DNA of 64,000 nt from Anaerolineaceae bacterium UBA4890 (GCA_002399085.1 DHCY01000004.1:15722-79721), one strand, 5' to 3'. Counted from the first letter of the stretch, positions 41,988 through 51,711 are shown. Notes: generated by a model from the sequence alone, not told the origin. Translations and numbers: made by a program.

Positions 41988-42209
41988 TTATCCTCGCGAA
42001 GAAGACATCTTGCTGATATTGCCATCTTCATCCGCAACCACGCGAATTGTCTGGGAGATCGATTTCCCATTCGGCAAGTCATCGCTAAAGCTGTAGAGAA
42101 GCAGATAATTGCCGGCTGAAATTAGGCTGACTTTTGGGCTTTTGCCAGCCAGCTTGGGGTGTTTGTTGACGACTTTTTCAGTTACTTTACGGATCGCTTC
42201 TACTTTCAT
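41988..42209 (-). CDS. Uncharacterised small protein, 73 residues
   Basis: I do not recognise it. It is short and basic: MKVEAIRKVTEKVVNKHP, then strands VSLISAGNYLLLYSFS and KSISQTIRVVADEDGNISKM. The predicted alpha-beta-beta-beta pattern with a helix first suggests one small domain. The ATG at 42209 follows AAGGAA; a TTG one codon earlier is possible. It starts 10 nt after the ftsZ stop, so it is very probably in the same mRNA. Confidence 0.68.
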   Translation of the reverse strand: MKVEAIRKVTEKVVNKHPKLAGKSPKVSLISAGNYLLLYSFSDDLPNGKSISQTIRVVADEDGNISKMSSSRG

Positions 42210-42219
42210 CAATATTTCC

Positions 42220-43389
42220 TTACTTTTTCACTCGTCTTCGCAGAAAGGCAGGTACGGACAGATTATCACGTGAATCGACCTGTGGGTACTGTTCGAGACC
42301 AATTTCTGTTTTCTCGATTGGCTCTTCGTGTACCTGTTTTGTTTCAGTTTCAAAGGAGCGAGGTTCTTCAACCTGGCTCTGAGCCAATCCGCTGAAACTG
42401 TCAGTCTGAAAATTTGCTTTTGGTGCACCGATCCCTGTGACGATCAAAATTAGCTGGACGCGGTCTTCCATGCGGGGGTCGGTGATAATTCCAGGAATGA
42501 TGTCGGCATGCCCGCCGGTAGCATTCTGAAGGGTTTTGAGGGCGTCGGTGACGTCACGGAAAGACATATTTTCGCTGCCGGTAAAGTTGGCGATCATTCC
42601 CGACGCAGAATAAAGATCGATATCATCCAGTAAGGGGTGATGCAGTGCTTTTTCAATCGCCTGGTGAACTTTGTCGGGGCCGCTGCCTGTGCCGATTGAC
42701 ATCAGGGCACCGCCACCACGAGTCATGATATTTTTAATATGAGAGAAATCGACGTTGATCAGACCTGTTTCAGTGATAAGCTCCGAAATCCCTTGCACGC
42801 CCTGCCGTAAAACATCATCCGCCAGAGTGAATGCCATCTCAAGGGGCAGATCGCGTGGTGCCACTTCGAGTAACTTGTCATTGGGGATGACGATGAGTGT
42901 GTCGGTGTATTCCTTCAACTTTTCGATACCGCTGTTGGCGTTAGACTGCCGGCGACCAAGTTCGAAAGAAAATGGTTTGGTCACAATCGCAACCGTGACT
43001 GCGCCGCAGGCTTTGGCGACTTTGGCTGCAATAGAAATAGAACCAGTTCCGGTTCCGCCGCCCATACCAGCTGTCAAAAAGACCATATCAGCACCCTGAA
43101 GGTAGCTTGCCAACTCCTTACTGCTTTCTTCTGCGGCTGATTCACCGACCGTAGGCAACCCGCCTGCGCCTAACCCACGGGTCAGTTTTGGACCCAATTG
43201 GATCTTATTGGGTGCCATATTGATCGCAAGTGCCTGGGCATCTGTGTTGGCAGCCACGAAGGTGACCCCTTGCATGCCACCTTCTATCATACGATTAACG
43301 GCATTGGAACCACCCCCTCCCATACCCAGCACCACAATTTTTGGAATAGTAGGGGAAATTTGATTTGAAATTGAATGGGTTGAATACAT
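42220..43389 (-). CDS. ftsZ: Cell division protein FtsZ
   Basis: A 389-residue tubulin-like GTPase that forms the division ring. It has KIVVLGMGGGGSNAVNRMI at the N-terminus, the tubulin signature GMGGGTGTGSISIAAKVAKA, the T7 loop NVDFSHIKNIM, and a C-terminal tail ending VPAFLRRRVKK, the conserved peptide that binds partner proteins. The start at 43389 has a GGAGAG site; a longer open frame would overlap the upstream gene. No ftsA, ftsQ or mur genes are next to it; its neighbours are an unrecognised barrel protein and two small proteins. Confidence 0.97.
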   Translation of the reverse strand: MYSTHSISNQISPTIPKIVVLGMGGGGSNAVNRMIEGGMQGVTFVAANTDAQALAINMAPNKIQLGPKLTRGLGAGGLPTVGESAAEESSKELASYLQGADMVFLTAGMGGGTGTGSISIAAKVAKACGAVTVAIVTKPFSFELGRRQSNANSGIEKLKEYTDTLIVIPNDKLLEVAPRDLPLEMAFTLADDVLRQGVQGISELITETGLINVDFSHIKNIMTRGGGALMSIGTGSGPDKVHQAIEKALHHPLLDDIDLYSASGMIANFTGSENMSFRDVTDALKTLQNATGGHADIIPGIITDPRMEDRVQLILIVTGIGAPKANFQTDSFSGLAQSQVEEPRSFETETKQVHEEPIEKTEIGLEQYPQVDSRDNLSVPAFLRRRVKK

Positions 43390-43405
43390 GATTTCTCTCC
43401 TTATT

Positions 43406-44680
43406 CTAAACAGGGATTCCAATGCTGTTGATGATCTGCTCATCGACCAGGCAGCCTGCTTCACGTAGTATATCAATATCACGCACGCTAAAAGAGCCGT
43501 TTTCATTCCAGACAGTCACCTTGCGGGCGTTCGTTGCTTCGATCAAGGAAAACCCAATGGTAGGTCTTGAATCGCGAATAATTGGGCGGATGCGGTCCAG
43601 CGTGTTTTCAGGGATGCCCCACTCGTAGGATGGCAGTAGCAGGTAATGGTCTATCGGATAAATCCATTCTGCCAGGCGATCCGAAACGGCATATTCCAAG
43701 GTTTGCTTACGGGTATGCTCGAGTTTCTCTTTATATTCCGGAATTGCCGCTACCTTTGGCTTGCCAGTAACATCGAAGAAAGCGGTTGCACCTTCCTGGC
43801 TCTCATCGCTGGAACTGAGGATCCAGAAGAGGCAGCCAAGAATATTGTTTTTCTGATCGGCTGCCCGACCGGCTTCTTCAGAAGGGCTGAGCGCAAATTC
43901 GATCAGTTCTTCAAAAGTGACTTTTGGATCCAGCACACTGCTGCGTATATCGGAGCTCCCGAAATAAAACAGGAACATTTTTGGATCAACGCCTAAAATG
44001 CTGTTGATCAGGTCTGCGTACCATTGCCAGGTATTGAACCCAATGTGGTCTTCTTCACCAATCTCACTCTTGGAGTAAGGACGTGGTACTTTCCAATTAC
44101 GCTTGCCACCTGAACCCCAGCTAAGAGGGTGGTTGAAGGTTTGCGAACTGACTGCAATGTGCAAGTTGGAAACAAAATCAAGTGAGCGACGCTGCCTGGC
44201 GAGATGCAGTACCTTCTTCAGGAAAGACAGGTCCCAATAATCGCCGCCTGGCTGCAATGGTGGAAAGACGGGGGTTAAACCCTGTTGTTCGGCAGCGCGA
44301 ACGAAGGGCAGGTAACGGTCCAAAAAGCGTTCAACCAGATCACCTTGCGACCAGGTGTCGTGCAGCCAGCTGGATTTCATGTTGGGGCGGTCGAAGAAAA
44401 CGACATATTTGACACCCCATTTGGCATACGAACTGAGCAAGATGCGTAAATCTTCTGCGCGGACATCAGAATTGACAGCGAAATCGAAATGGATGATCGG
44501 CTGCACGCCCGAATCGAGCATACCGCTAATGAATTCTTCGGGGATGGCATAGGCAGGGCTGGCTTTGAGCACCAGCCAGCCTGATTGCAGAGATTCCAGC
44601 TCAGGCTTCCACAATGCCAGATCTCTGCTCTGGTAATGATTCAAATCCTGAAAATAGTGAAAACCAATCTTCTTTTCCAT
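43406..44680 (-). CDS. Uncharacterised barrel-like protein upstream of ftsZ, 424 residues
   Basis: I do not recognise it with confidence. The sequence suggests a TIM-barrel of the glycoside-hydrolase or GH-like type: strands ended by acidic or aromatic residues (WLVLKASPAYAIPEEF; VQPIIHFDFAVNSDVRAEDL; WGVKYVVFFDRPNMKSSW; FLFYFGSSDIRSSVLDP; ILGCLFWILSSSDESQEG). The last 100 residues form a separate domain (LPSYEWGIPENTLDRIRPII). There is no signal peptide, so it is cytoplasmic. The ATG at 44680 is preferred; a TTG four codons earlier is possible. It lies 16 nt upstream of ftsZ, implying shared transcription. Confidence 0.72.
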   Translation of the reverse strand: MEKKIGFHYFQDLNHYQSRDLALWKPELESLQSGWLVLKASPAYAIPEEFISGMLDSGVQPIIHFDFAVNSDVRAEDLRILLSSYAKWGVKYVVFFDRPNMKSSWLHDTWSQGDLVERFLDRYLPFVRAAEQQGLTPVFPPLQPGGDYWDLSFLKKVLHLARQRRSLDFVSNLHIAVSSQTFNHPLSWGSGGKRNWKVPRPYSKSEIGEEDHIGFNTWQWYADLINSILGVDPKMFLFYFGSSDIRSSVLDPKVTFEELIEFALSPSEEAGRAADQKNNILGCLFWILSSSDESQEGATAFFDVTGKPKVAAIPEYKEKLEHTRKQTLEYAVSDRLAEWIYPIDHYLLLPSYEWGIPENTLDRIRPIIRDSRPTIGFSLIEATNARKVTVWNENGSFSVRDIDILREAGCLVDEQIINSIGIPV

Positions 44681-44747
44681 ATCTCCATCCAATCCAATTT
44701 CTTACTTCTACTTAAAGTGCAAGTAGTATGCCAAGATTCTTTTCTGC

Positions 44748-44753
44748 TATAAT
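44748..44753 (+). promoter_or_regulatory. -10 box placed for a leaderless epimerase transcript
   Basis: TATAAT ends 7 nt before the ATG at 44761. The bases between (TGCCTGC) contain no Shine-Dalgarno sequence. A -35 hexamer is not obvious. Confidence 0.55.
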
Positions 44754-44760
44754 TGCCTGC

Positions 44761-45654
44761 ATGATTTTGGTCACTGGCAGCACCGGTTTTATTGGCAGAA
44801 AATTTATCGAAAAACTGGAAGAAAATTCCCTGGAGTATCGCTTGTTGCTGCCCCCCGGAGCGGTATCTGGAAAACTACCCAAGGGAAAGAATTATGATAT
44901 TGTCCTGAGTTCGATGGAAGACGGCGGCAATCTTCGCGCTGCCTTCAACCAGGTTGATACGGTTTTTCATCTCGCTGGTGTAGAAAAAGAAGGAATGAAA
45001 GCTGACCTGAAGCAATTCGAGATCCACAATCTGGAGGCTTTTACCGAAATTGCCAGGCAAGCCGGTGTGAAGCGATTCTATTATCTCAGTCATCTTGGAG
45101 CAGACAAAAACTCTGCTTACGGACTCTTAAAAGCCAAAGGGCTGGGAGAAGAGGTGGTTAGAAAATCCGGACTTCCTTATACAATTTTTCGTAGCAGCAT
45201 TCTTTTTGGCGAAGACGACCACTTTACGCAATCCATTGCACGGCTTATCAGAAAATTCATTGGTTTTTTCTTTTTGCCAGGTGAAGGGCAGGTATTGCTG
45301 CAACCGTTGTGGGTTGACGATTTTGTGACTTCCCTAATCTGGTCGATGGATATGCCAGGGATGCTCAACCGCATTATTGAAGTAGGTGGTCCTGAGCAGT
45401 TAAGCTATCGTGAAATTGCCGAATTGGTTGGGCAAGCGATGGGCAGGAACACCAAATTCTTAAACATCTCACCGGTCCAGTACAGTTTTTTTACTCAAAT
45501 GGTCGAGAACAATATGAAGGATCCCCCAGTTAATGTATACTGGATGGATTACCTGGCAGAAAACCGAACAACTGCCCTTGACAGCATGTCCAGGATTTTC
45601 GAGATCAACCCTGCCAGGATGAAATTGAAACTTACGCATCTCAAAGGAAAATGA
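44761..45654 (+). CDS. NAD-dependent epimerase/dehydratase family protein
   Basis: A 297-residue extended short-chain dehydrogenase. It opens MILVTGSTGFIGRKFIEKL, the Rossmann G-x-x-G-x-x-G motif; VDTVFHLAGVEKEG follows. The usual YxxxK catalytic pair seems replaced by AYGLLKAKGLGEEVV (Y at position 1 and K at 5 are kept). It resembles the NmrA/complex-I-assembly type sub-group (YLSHLGADKNSAY) and may bind NAD(P) without typical sugar-nucleotide chemistry. The ATG at 44761 is chosen over an upstream frame start because it gives the standard N-terminus. It overlaps the GH57 gene by 4 nt. Confidence 0.8.
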   Translation: MILVTGSTGFIGRKFIEKLEENSLEYRLLLPPGAVSGKLPKGKNYDIVLSSMEDGGNLRAAFNQVDTVFHLAGVEKEGMKADLKQFEIHNLEAFTEIARQAGVKRFYYLSHLGADKNSAYGLLKAKGLGEEVVRKSGLPYTIFRSSILFGEDDHFTQSIARLIRKFIGFFFLPGEGQVLLQPLWVDDFVTSLIWSMDMPGMLNRIIEVGGPEQLSYREIAELVGQAMGRNTKFLNISPVQYSFFTQMVENNMKDPPVNVYWMDYLAENRTTALDSMSRIFEINPARMKLKLTHLKGK

Positions 45655-47045
45655 CGCAATTTATGAACCTCTGTATTCACGGACATTTTTACCAACCACC
45701 ACGCGAAGACCCCATCTCCAACTATATCCCCTCAGAAATCGGCGCAGAGCCTTATCGAAACTGGAATGAGAAGATTATGGCTGAATGCTATGAACCAAAC
45801 GTGCTGGCTGGAAATTTTGGCAAGATCAGTTTCAATATTGGTCCCACATTGTATCGCTGGATGTGGAGCTATAAACCTGAAATCGCCCAGAAGATCGCCG
45901 ACCAGGAAAGGGCGAATTTCGAAAAGTTTGGCGTTGGCAACGGCATGGCACAAAGTTGCCACCACACCATTCTGCCTTTAGCGACACCGGAAGATAAGAT
46001 TACGCAGGTGTACTGGGGAATTGCTGATTTCGAGTATCGCTTTGGGCACAAACCGGAAGGGATCTGGCTGGCAGAAACAGGGGCAGATCTGGATACGCTG
46101 TGTGTCTTATCGGACCAGGGGCTCAAATTTACCATCCTGGCACCCTGGCAGGTTGGGTCGGTGGATGGGAAGCCTGGGCCATACCTGGTGGATCTGCCAG
46201 GTGGCAGAGAGCCATTTGTTGTTTTTCCTTACCATCGTGAACTGAGCACAATGGTCAGTTTTTTGCCTGAGAGCACCGAAAACGGCGACCGCTTTTTGTC
46301 CACAGTTCGCGAGAAGCTTTCCCAGGATCCGGCAGGATTGAATGTGATTGCCAGCGATGGCGAATTGTACGGACATCACCAGGAATTCCGCGACATTTTT
46401 CTTACCTATGTAGTCAACTCAGGGGAGCATTATAGGGATATCAACTGGACCTACCCGGGTAAATGGCTGTTGGAAAATAAGGTGACAGCCAGGGCGATGC
46501 TGGTTTCGCCGTCTTCGTGGTCGTGCTTCCACGGTGTTGATCGCTGGAAGAAGGAATGTGCCTGTACACCCGGGGCGCATTGGAAAGAACCTTTGTACCG
46601 TTCACTGTGCGGGATCGCCGGCTGGATCGATGAGCGATATGTAAGCTTTATGTCGGGGTTCGTGGATAACCCCTGGCAATTCCGCAACAAATATGTCAGG
46701 GTCTTTAATGGTCAGCAAGCGCTCGCCGATTTGCTCACTGAAGAGGGCGGCAGCAATTTTTCAATCTCAGACCTGGAGAAGATCAACACCCTGATGAAGG
46801 CGCAGGTTAAACGCCAGCGTATGTTCTCGTCTTGCGGTTGGTTCCACCAGGAGTTTCACCGTATTGAGCCTCAAAACAATATTGCTTACGCTGCAATGGC
46901 GGTCTGGCTGACCGAAATGGTCACAGGCGAACACATTGACTTGGAACTGATCAGTGCCCTGACAGAGGTGCGCGATAAAAAATCAGGTCTGAGAGCCGAC
47001 AGCGTCTTCACTCAGACCGTGATGAGGGCTAAGAACGAAGCTTAA
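45651..47045 (+). CDS. Glycoside hydrolase family 57 protein
   Basis: A 464-residue GH57-type (beta/alpha)7-barrel protein. Motif 1 is NLCIHGHFYQPPRED, motif 2 GNGMAQSCHHTILPLA, motif 3 GIWLAETGADLDTL with the nucleophile Glu, and motif 4 VIASDGELYGHHQEF with the acid/base Asp. GH57 enzymes are amylases, branching enzymes or 4-alpha-glucanotransferases. This one resembles the DUF3536-associated group but is shorter. An internal ATG at 45663 is an alternative start. Its TAA shares bases with the TAA of the convergent GH13 gene. Confidence 0.88.
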   Translation: MTQFMNLCIHGHFYQPPREDPISNYIPSEIGAEPYRNWNEKIMAECYEPNVLAGNFGKISFNIGPTLYRWMWSYKPEIAQKIADQERANFEKFGVGNGMAQSCHHTILPLATPEDKITQVYWGIADFEYRFGHKPEGIWLAETGADLDTLCVLSDQGLKFTILAPWQVGSVDGKPGPYLVDLPGGREPFVVFPYHRELSTMVSFLPESTENGDRFLSTVREKLSQDPAGLNVIASDGELYGHHQEFRDIFLTYVVNSGEHYRDINWTYPGKWLLENKVTARAMLVSPSSWSCFHGVDRWKKECACTPGAHWKEPLYRSLCGIAGWIDERYVSFMSGFVDNPWQFRNKYVRVFNGQQALADLLTEEGGSNFSISDLEKINTLMKAQVKRQRMFSSCGWFHQEFHRIEPQNNIAYAAMAVWLTEMVTGEHIDLELISALTEVRDKKSGLRADSVFTQTVMRAKNEA

Positions 47046-50000
47046 TCCTGGTTGAGCAGCGCAAGCAGCCTGTCCAGCTGATATTCTGAACCTTCTTCAG
47101 CTTCAGCGATCTGTGCCAGTAGTTGTTCTTGTTTTAAGACCGCCTCGAGGGTTTCAGAGAGATCAGTTTCCTGCTGAATTGCGAATGTCAACAGCCTGAC
47201 AGCACGCTGATACCAGAGGAAGTTGTCGAAGCTTTCCTTGTTGAACCAGCGTACGCCGTTGTATTCATTGACTTCCAGGTAATCCTTTACCGTGGGGTCG
47301 GAAAGCCACATTTCCAGCAAAGATTTAGCAGTAAGGTTGGCATCGAAGGGCTTCAGATCCGTGATGAGAACCTGGATAATTTGTGCAGCCTTCCAGGTTT
47401 CATACTCAGTAAAGCCTAACTGAGCCAGCGTTTGCCTGACAAGCTTTGCAACCGGTTTTCTTCGCGCGATCTCACTATTTAGCACCTGCCCGGCGGCTTT
47501 ATTTCCGGGACTAGCCAGGTTGCTTAGAACCGCCCAAATCAACAGAACGTAGCGAGTGCGTGGATCGTTTTTCAGCCGGTCCTTGGCAATTCCATGTCCT
47601 TTGCGCGTAGACACCATAGCCGCAAGCCCAAGTTTGCCGTCCAGGCTATCGAATTCTGACAGGGCAATGATAAGTTCTTTTGCACGCTGGTGGGCGTGTT
47701 CCAGTTCAAAGGAATCTTGCTGGGATTTACCTGCCTTCCATAAGTGATGCATGGTTTCATCCAGGAGATTTTCCGGAAGTTTGTTTTTGCCATCCTGGAA
47801 GATAGGTTTGCTCAAACCCTTCAGCGTCTGGGCGTTGATCACTGCCCCCAGGGGTTGCAGCAATGGGCTGACGTTAATTTCCTCGAAGGCTTCTTCCAGG
47901 TTTGCAATCCCTTGCCCGTTCAATCTTTCGTAGAGGATAGTGAACTGAGGTCCATTCACCACCTGGAAATCGAGTAAAACCTGGTAGCTGTAAGCGTGCA
48001 GGTCAAAGCGCATGCCCTGGTCGCGGATTTCACCCAGCCGCCGCAAGAACCAGAGGCGTGAATCGTTGTCCCTGAAGAGCACAAAATCATCATTATTGCC
48101 GAGTAATTGCAGCGCATCTGCCAGGTCGCTTTGGTGCAATTGACCTTCATTACCATCCTTTACCAGGTATGGAGCTGATTGCTTGATCCAGCCAGAGCTG
48201 TCACCATAACGGTTGTTATAGATCACCAGAGCAGCCTGACCACGGTGGTAATTGCTATAGGCGAATACATTTTCATCAACATAACCGTCATCGTTCCAGA
48301 AATCGTAGAGGCGGAAGTCTTCGACATCGGCAAAGAGCTTGCGCCGGTGCAAAAGTGGGAAAATGATGGCGGCGTGGTGGTCTACCAAGCCCTGATCAGG
48401 AGTTTCATCCCAATAAGGGCGGTAATATTCCATACCGTACTTTTCTGAATAACCCTCAATTTGACCATGACCGAACATAGGCAAACCTGGCATGGTTGAC
48501 AGCAGCGTGCAGATGCCAAAATACTTGTCGCCTTTGCCAAATTGCTCAACAGCAGTCTTTTCGTCGGGGTTGTTCATGAAATTGACGTACCGCTTCAGAA
48601 TCTGCGGGTCGTAGACCAGTGTATTTTTGATGAGTTGGCGGTATTTTTCGTTTTCTTCGTTGCGCAGCATGTGCATAAAGGCGCTGTTATAAACGCGGTG
48701 CATGCCCAGCGTGCGTACAAAATAGCCTTCCATGAGCCAGAATGCCTCTGCCAGAAGAAGGGTATCCGGCACTTCGACTGCCACTCGGTCTACCACCTCG
48801 CGCCAAAACTCTTCGGGCATGACCTGGTCGAAAGCTTCCTTGGTCATGGCGTAATCGGCACGCGAGGGGATGTCTCCGCCGCTGCCCGGTTGGGGGAACC
48901 ACAAGCGTTGGTAGTGTTTCTTGGTGAGCGTCATTGCTGCATCGAAGCGGATGATGGGGAATTTGCGTGCCACCGACAGAATAGTCTGGATGACAGCCTC
49001 TCTTACTTCAGGCATCAGGTAATTGAGCTGAGCCGTATCGTTCCAAGGCATGCTGGTGCCATCATTTCCGTGATAGATATAGCGCGTCTGACCGCTGGCG
49101 TGATCATGATGCTTGAAGACCACAGCCGCATCACTGCGGGAATAATAATGGTCTTCCAGGTTGATGCTGATTCCAGGACGTTTGGAGAGGTCGGGGCTAT
49201 CGAATTTGTATGCTGGGAAGGGAGGTTGATCTGACTGGATAAACCAATCGGGATGTTCGAAGACCCAATCTGAATCGATTGCCATGTGATTAGGAACCAT
49301 ATCGCTGGCGAGCCTGATCCCGCGGGCACCGCAGCGTTGCGAAAGATTGTAATATGCCTCATCGCCGCCCAGGCGGTCGGCGATCTGGTAGCGCGCCAGG
49401 GAATATGCAGAGGCTATCGCATCGGGGTTTCCAGTCATTTGCTTGATTTCGCGGGAGGCGTCACTGCGCTCCCATAAACCAATCAGCCACAGCCCGGTGA
49501 AGCCCCACTGAGCCAGTTGGTCGAGGGTTTGATCGGGAACCTGGTCGAGCCGCTCGATTGGTCGCTGGTATTCGCGGGAGAGTTGGTTTAACCAGACAAA
49601 GGTGTTTTTTGCCATCATCACAACCCGGGGCATCCAGTCGCTGTCCTGGCTAAAGTTTTCTTCTTCGATCAGTTTATCTCCCCAGGGATCGTATTGGTAG
49701 TTGGGGACAAGGGTTTCGCCGGCTGAAAAATCGGGACCAGCTGCAAATAACATTGAACGGGCTTTGGCTTCTTCGGTGAAGAGGTCCAAGCTGCCGAGCA
49801 GGCGTAATAAGATGTCACCCAGGTAAGCGCCCCAGTTATCGCGAATATATTCCAATTGCCCGGTGAGCGAGTCGGGCGACATCAAGGCTGGTGTGCGTAG
49901 CATGGTTACCAGGTCCTGGTCATCCGGTCCAAAAGTGGGCTGTGTTTTGAAAAACACCTGGATGGCATCTACTAATGGGGCGTATTCGCTGTTCAAGTAG

Positions 50001-50512
50001 AGTGGGCGATCATCAAAGATTTCGCGGTAGCGCAGGGCAGCCGGGTTTACATTGGAGAGCCAGTTCATCAGCAATTCTTCAACGGTCACATCGTAGTTAC
50101 TGATGCCATTGTCTGAGCCTTCCAGGTATTCCGGGATGGTTTGCTCACCGTTGTATACAGCAACCGGAGGAAGCTGCTCATTGAATTTGATCAGCGTATC
50201 AATCGCTTTTTCGCGACCAAGGCGATCGGTCAGGAACTTGGCAAGGTCCTTTTGGATTTCCCGCCCGTGGGTTTTGTAATATTCGCCGACAACAAAATGG
50301 AAAATCTCATCGATCAGCCCCAGGGCGTTGATATCGGCAGGTGAAGCCAGTGTATCGAAGTCGTCGGAATCAGTGCGGAACTGGTTGATCTTGTGGGCAA
50401 ACTCGCGGGAGGCGTGAAAATTCGCAAAAATTACATTACCGTTGGTTGAGAATAAGACCTCATCAAATTGATACTTGTCGCGCGCTTGTTTAGTGACGTG
50501 AAATTCCTTCAT
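47042..50512 (-). CDS. Large GH13 alpha-amylase-family protein
   Basis: A 1156-residue protein. About 330 N-terminal residues of no family I recognise precede a GH13 barrel: region I RLASDMVPNHMAID, region II PIIRFDAAMTL (nucleophile Asp), region III LLLAEAFWLMEG (acid/base Glu) and region IV FMNNPDEKTAVEQF. In region IV the usual His before the third Asp is replaced by Pro. A beta domain and about 300 C-terminal helical residues follow. There is no signal peptide, so it should act on intracellular alpha-glucan. It is convergent with GH57 (4-nt overlap), and the pair probably serves glycogen or maltodextrin turnover. Confidence 0.87.
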   Translation of the reverse strand: MKEFHVTKQARDKYQFDEVLFSTNGNVIFANFHASREFAHKINQFRTDSDDFDTLASPADINALGLIDEIFHFVVGEYYKTHGREIQKDLAKFLTDRLGREKAIDTLIKFNEQLPPVAVYNGEQTIPEYLEGSDNGISNYDVTVEELLMNWLSNVNPAALRYREIFDDRPLYLNSEYAPLVDAIQVFFKTQPTFGPDDQDLVTMLRTPALMSPDSLTGQLEYIRDNWGAYLGDILLRLLGSLDLFTEEAKARSMLFAAGPDFSAGETLVPNYQYDPWGDKLIEEENFSQDSDWMPRVVMMAKNTFVWLNQLSREYQRPIERLDQVPDQTLDQLAQWGFTGLWLIGLWERSDASREIKQMTGNPDAIASAYSLARYQIADRLGGDEAYYNLSQRCGARGIRLASDMVPNHMAIDSDWVFEHPDWFIQSDQPPFPAYKFDSPDLSKRPGISINLEDHYYSRSDAAVVFKHHDHASGQTRYIYHGNDGTSMPWNDTAQLNYLMPEVREAVIQTILSVARKFPIIRFDAAMTLTKKHYQRLWFPQPGSGGDIPSRADYAMTKEAFDQVMPEEFWREVVDRVAVEVPDTLLLAEAFWLMEGYFVRTLGMHRVYNSAFMHMLRNEENEKYRQLIKNTLVYDPQILKRYVNFMNNPDEKTAVEQFGKGDKYFGICTLLSTMPGLPMFGHGQIEGYSEKYGMEYYRPYWDETPDQGLVDHHAAIIFPLLHRRKLFADVEDFRLYDFWNDDGYVDENVFAYSNYHRGQAALVIYNNRYGDSSGWIKQSAPYLVKDGNEGQLHQSDLADALQLLGNNDDFVLFRDNDSRLWFLRRLGEIRDQGMRFDLHAYSYQVLLDFQVVNGPQFTILYERLNGQGIANLEEAFEEINVSPLLQPLGAVINAQTLKGLSKPIFQDGKNKLPENLLDETMHHLWKAGKSQQDSFELEHAHQRAKELIIALSEFDSLDGKLGLAAMVSTRKGHGIAKDRLKNDPRTRYVLLIWAVLSNLASPGNKAAGQVLNSEIARRKPVAKLVRQTLAQLGFTEYETWKAAQIIQVLITDLKPFDANLTAKSLLEMWLSDPTVKDYLEVNEYNGVRWFNKESFDNFLWYQRAVRLLTFAIQQETDLSETLEAVLKQEQLLAQIAEAEEGSEYQLDRLLALLNQD

Positions 50513-50562
50513 TGGTCCCTCGCTTTAGAGAATATTAAATTATGGATAACAGGTGAATTGTA

Positions 50563-51711
50563 TCATTCAGCCTGCAGGATGTGCGTAACGATATTCGACC
50601 CGGAACCGCCAATATTTTGGGTCAAGGCATATTTTGGGCGGCTTACCTGGTTGGCACCAGCAATTCCGCGTAATTGCAGCGTTGCTTCCACCAATTGGTA
50701 GATGCCGGTTGCGCCAACGGGGTGCCCACGGGCTTTCAACCCGCCCATGGTTGCTACGGGTATTTCAGCATCAATCTTGATTCTGCCTTCGATTGCCATT
50801 TTTGGTCCCTCGCCAGGCGCGCAGAAGCCTGCTGCTTCCAGGGAGAGCGCCGCCATGATCGAAAAGGCATCGTGATACTCAAACAGCCCCATATCTTCGG
50901 GCTGTAGACCAGCCTGGGCGAAGGCGGTTTTGGCGGAGGTCTCGGCTGCGGTCAGGCGCGTACCAACTTTGCGGTTCTGCAGGGAAAGCGTATCGGTCAT
51001 CGATGAGGAAGCGATCACAGAAACGCCTTTGTGTCCGTTTCGGATCGGGTGAGCAGACAAAACGATCGCGGCAGCACCATCAGAAACAGGAGAAGCGTCC
51101 ATCAGGTTGATCGGGTCTGAGATCATAGGCGATTTTTTGAACGATTCGATGCTGATCGGTTCCTGGAAGCGTGCGTTGGGGTTATGCATGGCGTTAGCAT
51201 GGGCGTTAATGGAAAAATTGGCGAAATCTTTGTGCTCCCAACCATACTCGTACATATAGCGACGCATAAGCAGAGCATTCAGTCCGACGAAAGAGAGCCC
51301 AAAGTCAGTTTCCAGTTCCGCGTCTGCGGCGGTGGCAAGGCTGGCGGTGATTTCGTCTCCAGGTGAGTCGGTCATTTTTTCTGCACCGATCACCAGCACA
51401 CTCTCCAGCTCACCGCTGGCAATTGCCATGAGAGCCATCCGGAAAGCAGCAGAGCCGGAACTGCAGGCGGTTTCAACAGAAATGGCGGGTTTTTGGTGAA
51501 AACCGAGCCAGTCTGCCATAAGCGTGCCTAACTGCGCCTGGCGATTGGCTGTAATTGCCATCATGTTACCAACGAAGAGGGCATCTGGGTAGCCAATGCC
51601 GGCATCGTTCATAGCCATCAAACCAGCATCACCAGCTAGTTCTTTGAGAGATTTGTCCCAACTTTCAGAAACCGGTGTCTGCCCGATTCCTGCGATATAA
51701 ACTTTATTCAT
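50563..51711 (-). CDS. Thiolase-family acetyl-CoA acetyltransferase
   Basis: A 382-residue thiolase. The acylated Cys is in SVETACSSGSAAFRMAL (about residue 82), the C-terminal motifs are GGLKARGHPVGATGIYQL (His) and QNIGGSGSNIVTHIL, where the usual CxG is replaced by SGS. That pattern is found in the SCP-x/archaeal-type thiolase group rather than FadA. Many such proteins need an OB-fold zinc partner (DUF35), which is not adjacent. It starts at 51711 after AGAGGT; an upstream in-frame Met would add 13 basic residues. The reaction may be acetoacetyl-CoA formation or thiolysis. Confidence 0.85.
   Translation of the reverse strand: MNKVYIAGIGQTPVSESWDKSLKELAGDAGLMAMNDAGIGYPDALFVGNMMAITANRQAQLGTLMADWLGFHQKPAISVETACSSGSAAFRMALMAIASGELESVLVIGAEKMTDSPGDEITASLATAADAELETDFGLSFVGLNALLMRRYMYEYGWEHKDFANFSINAHANAMHNPNARFQEPISIESFKKSPMISDPINLMDASPVSDGAAAIVLSAHPIRNGHKGVSVIASSSMTDTLSLQNRKVGTRLTAAETSAKTAFAQAGLQPEDMGLFEYHDAFSIMAALSLEAAGFCAPGEGPKMAIEGRIKIDAEIPVATMGGLKARGHPVGATGIYQLVEATLQLRGIAGANQVSRPKYALTQNIGGSGSNIVTHILQAE

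Noticed and set aside
48542..49234. 230-residue plus-strand frame opposite the GH13 gene
   Set aside because: The minus-strand frame carries all GH13 catalytic motifs; the plus frame is a shadow.
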